The translations under genes were made by a program, and so were the position numbers. 64,000 nucleotides of DNA from Christiangramia sabulilitoris (GTDB lineage: Bacteria; Bacteroidota; Bacteroidia; Flavobacteriales; Flavobacteriaceae), in contig NZ_VHSF01000001.1 of NCBI RefSeq assembly GCF_007050985.1, forward strand, positions 372,001 to 436,000. The letters are read 5' to 3'. Under the pieces are notes generated by a model, which was not told the origin of the DNA, ran no database searches, and worked only from the letters and a program-made list of their open reading frames with translations. Below are positions 60,024-64,000 of the stretch, in pieces. How positions within the stretch are numbered: the first letter of the stretch is position 1; each line of letters begins with the position of its first letter.

Positions 60024-61754
60024 ATGTCTACTATTAAACCGGAAATTCTGCAAAAGGCGGAAGAATGGCTTACCGATATTTTTGATGCCGATACTAAGGC
60101 TGAAATAAACAGACTCATCGAGGAAAATCCGAAAGAACTTGAAGAAAGTTTTTATAAAAACGCTGAATTCGGCACTGGCGGGATGAGAGGCGTAATGGGT
60201 GTTGGTACAAATCGAATTAACAGGTATACCCTTGGGAAAAATACCCAGGGACTTTCAGATTATTTAAAAAGATCATTTCCCGGCACAGATCTAAAGGTAG
60301 CTATTGCTTACGATTGTAGAAACAACAGCCAGGAACTGGCAAAGGTTGTGGCAGATGTATTTTCTGCAAACGGCATAAAAGTTTTTCTTTTTTCAGAATT
60401 AAGACCAACCCCGGAACTTTCTTTTGCAGTAAAATATTTAGATTGTCAATGCGGAATTGTTTTAACCGCGAGCCATAATCCTCCGGAATATAATGGCTAC
60501 AAAGTTTACTGGGCTGATGGAGGCCAGTTGGTTCCGCCACAGGATGCAGAATTGATCGAAACTATTAATAATCTAGATTATGCAGCTGTTAAATTTGACG
60601 CAAACGAAAACCTTATTGAAAAGATCGACTCAGATGTGGATAAGGCTTTTGCAGAAGCTTCGGTAAAAAACGGGAGCTTTGATATTCCTCCTGCTAACCG
60701 GGATGAACTTAAGATCGTTTTTACTTCCTTACATGGAACCTCGATCACTATGGTTCCTGAAGTACTTGAAAAAGCCGGTTTTAACAAAGTACATATCGTA
60801 GAGGAACAAAGAGAACCTAACGGGAATTTCCCAACCGTACAATCCCCAAATCCGGAAGAACCGGAAGCATTGAAGATGGCACTTGATATCGCAGAAAAAG
60901 AAAATGCTGATATCGTAATTGGAACAGATCCTGATTGTGACCGTTTAGGAATTGCCGTAAGAGATCTTGATGGCGAGATGATTCTGCTTAATGGAAATCA
61001 AACCATGCTGGTCATGACGTGGTTCCTGCTTGATCAATGGAAAAGAGCAGGCAAACTTAAAGGAAATGAATTTGTCGCCTCAACCATAGTTTCCACTCCA
61101 ATGCTCAAGAACCTTACCGAGGCCTTCGGAGTAAAATACATGGAAGTGCTTACCGGGTTTAAATGGATCGCTAAACTTATAAAAGACCATCCAGAAATGG
61201 AATTTATTGGTGGCGGTGAAGAAAGTTTTGGTTATATGGTTGGCGAGTTTGTTCGAGATAAAGATGCCGTGACCGCTACTCTACTCGCCTGCGAGATCGC
61301 AGCCATGATGAAAGGACAGGGAAGTTCATTTTATGAGAAATTACTTCAGCTATATACCCAGTACGGTTTATACCGCGAAGAACTAATTTCTCTGGTAAAA
61401 AAAGGTATAAAAGGCGAACAGGAGATCAAGCAAATGCTAATCGACCTGCGTGAAAACCCATGGGACGAAATAGACGGTGAGAAGGTTGTTCTAATTGAAG
61501 ATTATAAATTATCTGTCGCCAGGAATATCCAGGACCGTACTGAAAAAACCATCGATATACCCAAATCTAATGTGCTCATATATTACACTGAAGAGGGCAC
61601 CAAGATCGCGGCCAGACCAAGTGGAACGGAGCCAAAGATCAAGTTTTATATCAGTGTAAACTCAGATCTGGATTCGGTGGAAAATTACCGTGAAGAAGAT
61701 CAAAAACTTAGTGATAAAATTGCCCGGATTAGAGAAGAATTACAACTGGGCTAA
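60024..61754 (+). CDS. Phosphohexomutase (phosphoglucomutase/phosphomannomutase, long type)
   Basis: 576 residues. Four-domain alpha-D-phosphohexomutase: the phosphoserine loop is in VLTASHNPPEYNGYKVYW (Ser ~151), Mg site GTDPDCDRLGIAV (~300), sugar loop GGGEESFGYMVG (~390) and phosphate loop ARPSGTEPKIKFY (~530). The N-terminal 20 residues and the length match the PGM2-like group interconverting hexose or pentose 1- and 6(5)-phosphates. Specificity is not decidable from sequence. MsbA-type transporter follows 10 bases later, so they may share a transcript. Confidence 0.94.
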   Translation: MSTIKPEILQKAEEWLTDIFDADTKAEINRLIEENPKELEESFYKNAEFGTGGMRGVMGVGTNRINRYTLGKNTQGLSDYLKRSFPGTDLKVAIAYDCRNNSQELAKVVADVFSANGIKVFLFSELRPTPELSFAVKYLDCQCGIVLTASHNPPEYNGYKVYWADGGQLVPPQDAELIETINNLDYAAVKFDANENLIEKIDSDVDKAFAEASVKNGSFDIPPANRDELKIVFTSLHGTSITMVPEVLEKAGFNKVHIVEEQREPNGNFPTVQSPNPEEPEALKMALDIAEKENADIVIGTDPDCDRLGIAVRDLDGEMILLNGNQTMLVMTWFLLDQWKRAGKLKGNEFVASTIVSTPMLKNLTEAFGVKYMEVLTGFKWIAKLIKDHPEMEFIGGGEESFGYMVGEFVRDKDAVTATLLACEIAAMMKGQGSSFYEKLLQLYTQYGLYREELISLVKKGIKGEQEIKQMLIDLRENPWDEIDGEKVVLIEDYKLSVARNIQDRTEKTIDIPKSNVLIYYTEEGTKIAARPSGTEPKIKFYISVNSDLDSVENYREEDQKLSDKIARIREELQLG

Positions 61755-61764
61755 CAAAATATAA

Positions 61765-63588
61765 ATGACCTACTTCAGGAAAATACTTCAATTCGCAATT
61801 CCTTATAAGCGATTTGCGATACTGAATATTATTTGCAATGTTTTATATGCAATCTTCAGCACCCTATCCTTTATCGCGCTTATTCCTGTAATCCAGGTTC
61901 TGTTCGATAAGACAAAGCGGGTTTCCCGGAAACCGGTTTGGGATGGCATAGGAAGCGCCAAGGACTATGTAACAGATTATTTCAATTACCAGGTCACACA
62001 AAGAGTGAACGAAGATGAAGTTGCTGCGCTGGTTTTTATTTGTGGGATCGTAGTATTACTGTTTTTTCTAAAAAACTTTTTTGGTTATCTAAGTTCGTTC
62101 TTTCTTACTTTTTTGCGCAACGGGGTACTTCGAGATCTTCGGGATGCTATGTATAAGAAAATCTTAGCCTTGCCGGTCTCCTACTTTTCTGAAAAGAAAA
62201 AAGGGGATACAATTTCCAGGATCACGGCAGATGTTAACGAAGTACAGACTTCATTTCTTTCTATTTTAGAATTGATCGTTAGGGAACCTTTAACTATTCT
62301 CTTCACTATCATCGCAATGCTTTTAATGAGTGCCAAGCTGACGCTTTTTGTTTTTCTGTTTCTTCCCGTAGCCGGTTTTATAATCTCTGTTATAGGTAAG
62401 AAATTAAAAAAACAATCGAACCTGGCTCAGGAAGAAAACGGTCATTTTCTAAGTATAGTCGAAGAAACTCTTTCCAGCCTTAAGATCGTTAAAGGATTTA
62501 ATGCCGAGGATAAGTTCTACAAACGTTTTCAGCAATCCACTAACCGATTGAATCATATTCTCAACCAATTGGTGAACCGCCAGAATATGGCATCCCCAAC
62601 AAGTGAGTTCCTGGGAATTTTTGTAATTGTGATCATTCTATGGTTCGGCGGAAATATGGTACTTGTAGAGGGCAGCCTTGATGCGGCCACCTTTATTGCT
62701 TTTTTAGGTCTTGCCTATAATATCCTTACTCCTGCCAAGCAAATTTCCAAGGCCACTTACAGCGTTAAAAAAGGGGACGCTGCCGCAGAAAGGATACTTG
62801 CAGTACTGGAAACTCCATCCTCGATTACAGACGCTCCAAACGCAATAGATAAAAAGACATTTGACTCTGAGATAAGTATTGAGAATATTAATTTTAAATA
62901 CGAAAAGGAGAAGGTATTAAAGAACTTTAGCATTAGCGTACCTAAAGGTCAGACGGTAGCCCTGGTTGGACAGTCAGGTTCAGGAAAGTCTACCATAGCG
63001 AACCTTATTACCAGGTTCTATGACGTGAATGAAGGCGCCATAAAAATCGACGGGATAGATATAAGGCAGATCACAAAGGTTTCATTAAGAAATTTGATGG
63101 GACTGGTTACCCAGGACTCGATCCTTTTTAATGACAGTATTAGAAATAATCTTTCCCTGGGGAAAGAAAATGCTACAGATGAAGAGATCATAGATGCCCT
63201 CAAGATCGCGAATGCCTGGGAATTTGTAAAAGAGCTTCCTGCGGGACTGGATACCAATATTGGAGATAGCGGAAATAAACTAAGCGGCGGACAAAAGCAA
63301 CGTCTTTCTATTGCCAGAGCCGTACTTAAAAATCCACCGGTCATGATCCTGGATGAAGCAACATCTGCCCTGGATACTGAAAGTGAAAAACTCGTACAGA
63401 AAGCTTTGGAGAATATGATGAAAAATCGAACTTCTGTTGTGATCGCACACCGGTTATCTACTATACAAAATGCAGATAAAATTATTGTAATGCAACGTGG
63501 TGAAATCGTGGAACAGGGAAAACATGCTGATCTAATTGCTGCCAACGGTGCATACAGGAAACTGGTCGAGATGCAGTCGTTCGACTAA
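61765..63588 (+). CDS. ABC transporter, fused permease and ATPase (MsbA-like)
   Basis: 607 residues. Six membrane helices in the N half (~15-330, type I exporter fold) carry the intracellular loop SYFSEKKKGDTISRITADVNEVQ. The nucleotide-binding domain (~355-600) has Walker A GQSGSGKST, Q-loop LVTQDSILF, signature LSGGQKQR, Walker B VMILDEAT and H-loop IAHRLST. It probably exports a lipid, possibly lipid A core, working as a homodimer. The insert at ~45-95 (RVSRKPVWDGIGSAKDYVTDYFNYQVTQRVNE) between TM1 and TM2 is longer than in E. coli MsbA and typical of this phylum. Confidence 0.94.
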   Translation: MTYFRKILQFAIPYKRFAILNIICNVLYAIFSTLSFIALIPVIQVLFDKTKRVSRKPVWDGIGSAKDYVTDYFNYQVTQRVNEDEVAALVFICGIVVLLFFLKNFFGYLSSFFLTFLRNGVLRDLRDAMYKKILALPVSYFSEKKKGDTISRITADVNEVQTSFLSILELIVREPLTILFTIIAMLLMSAKLTLFVFLFLPVAGFIISVIGKKLKKQSNLAQEENGHFLSIVEETLSSLKIVKGFNAEDKFYKRFQQSTNRLNHILNQLVNRQNMASPTSEFLGIFVIVIILWFGGNMVLVEGSLDAATFIAFLGLAYNILTPAKQISKATYSVKKGDAAAERILAVLETPSSITDAPNAIDKKTFDSEISIENINFKYEKEKVLKNFSISVPKGQTVALVGQSGSGKSTIANLITRFYDVNEGAIKIDGIDIRQITKVSLRNLMGLVTQDSILFNDSIRNNLSLGKENATDEEIIDALKIANAWEFVKELPAGLDTNIGDSGNKLSGGQKQRLSIARAVLKNPPVMILDEATSALDTESEKLVQKALENMMKNRTSVVIAHRLSTIQNADKIIVMQRGEIVEQGKHADLIAANGAYRKLVEMQSFD

Positions 63589-63599
63589 TAATTTTAAAG

Positions 63600-63953
63600 T
63601 CAAACCTTATTAAGTTCCCCGGAAACTAAAGCTTTTGGATAACTTGCCTTAATAAAGGGGAATTTTCCAAAGAATTTTTTACCATCCTTTCTTTTCAAAA
63701 TGACAGTTTTCTCATCATTACCTGAAGGCTTAATTTTAGAGACAACAACCTGGGTTCCTTTAAGATCATTAAAATTAAGCATCCCAACTTGCTTAAGAAT
63801 AAAATTTGAAGGTGGTAATTTAATTTGAGCGTAGCCATATTGTTGGGCCTCCCCGATCTCCAGGGTTTCCCCTACAACAACTTCTGGAATCTCCTGAGCG
63901 TGTGCAGATATACTAATAAAGAATCCAAATAATAAAGAAAGAATAGTTTTCAT
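63600..63953 (-). CDS. Small secreted protein of unknown function
   Basis: 117 residues: signal peptide MKTILSLLFGFFISISAHAQ (cut ~20), then a beta-rich domain with VVVGETLEIGEAQQYGYAQIKLPPSNFILKQVGMLNFNDLKGTQVVVSKI and LKRKDGKKFFGKFPFIKASYPKALVSGEL. The V-GETL-IG ... KLPPSNFIxKxxG ... LKRKDGKKFFG pattern recurs in small flavobacterial secreted proteins. Function unknown; faces the ABC transporter gene tail to tail. Confidence 0.8.
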   Translation of the reverse strand: MKTILSLLFGFFISISAHAQEIPEVVVGETLEIGEAQQYGYAQIKLPPSNFILKQVGMLNFNDLKGTQVVVSKIKPSGNDEKTVILKRKDGKKFFGKFPFIKASYPKALVSGELNKV

Positions 63954-64000
63954 ATCGTGAATTTTAATTTGAAGATTTCAGATTGTGCAAAAATAAAAAA

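Overview
The window is an ordinary-looking stretch of chromosome from a low-GC marine-type member of the Bacteroidota, most likely family Flavobacteriaceae (Gramella/Christiangramia-like). The family call is inferred from gene content: DUF4290-murA, DUF493, a START-like protein, YqgE, DUF4252 proteins, DUF4199, SusC-type-free B12 uptake with a YncE-like lipoprotein, type B L31 and a GlmU-family protein. It also rests on the recurrent promoter TTTG-N19-TAnnTTTG and A-rich rather than Shine-Dalgarno-like start regions. I see no prophage, insertion sequence, CRISPR array or integrative element. Nearly all genes are housekeeping or conserved family genes, so the interesting signals are in leaders, domain losses and a few small loci.
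Layout. 0-9 kb: end of a conserved gene, murA-DUF4290, DUF493, an AAA ATPase-recQ-fmt operon, HU, YqgE, a class IV aminotransferase and a START-like protein. 9-17 kb: tRNA-Met, a small decayed frame beside a DUF4468-like protein, a universal stress protein, a patatin, an aldo/keto reductase, hisS, a MacB-type permease and the rpsF-rpsR-rplI operon. 17-26 kb: a LytTR regulator, priA, two small secreted proteins, a YihY-type membrane protein with nadC, rlmH-rdgB and a lipoprotein. 26-38 kb: a DEAD-box RNA helicase with a structured leader, a secreted regulatory-domain protein, SRPBCC, trmH, a four-repeat CHRD lipoprotein, a sirtuin, purB, and an ECF sigma/membrane protein/DUF4252/DUF4252 operon facing an S41 protease.
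38-44 kb is a complete vitamin B12 uptake locus: btuB and a BtuG-like surface lipoprotein behind a cobalamin riboswitch on the minus strand, and btuF-btuC-btuD on the plus strand without a visible riboswitch. 44-64 kb: an rmuC-led overlapping operon, DUF423, carB lacking its allosteric domain, rpmH, a TPR protein, a thioredoxin-fold protein with a degenerate active site, a lytic transglycosylase, an alpha/beta hydrolase, pirin, a small GNAT protein, mtaB, a GlmU-family protein, type B L31, DUF4199 with a glycosyltransferase, a phosphohexomutase, an MsbA-type ABC transporter and a small secreted protein.
Most noteworthy: (1) the leader of the DEAD-box helicase gene can form two interlocked stems (pseudoknot topology) ending nine bases before its start codon; (2) the btuB riboswitch has a downstream hairpin that uses the same bases as the aptamer's closing stem; (3) MurA carries Asp instead of the fosfomycin-target Cys; (4) CarB is cleanly missing its regulatory domain; (5) two genes start immediately after an intrinsic terminator of the upstream gene.
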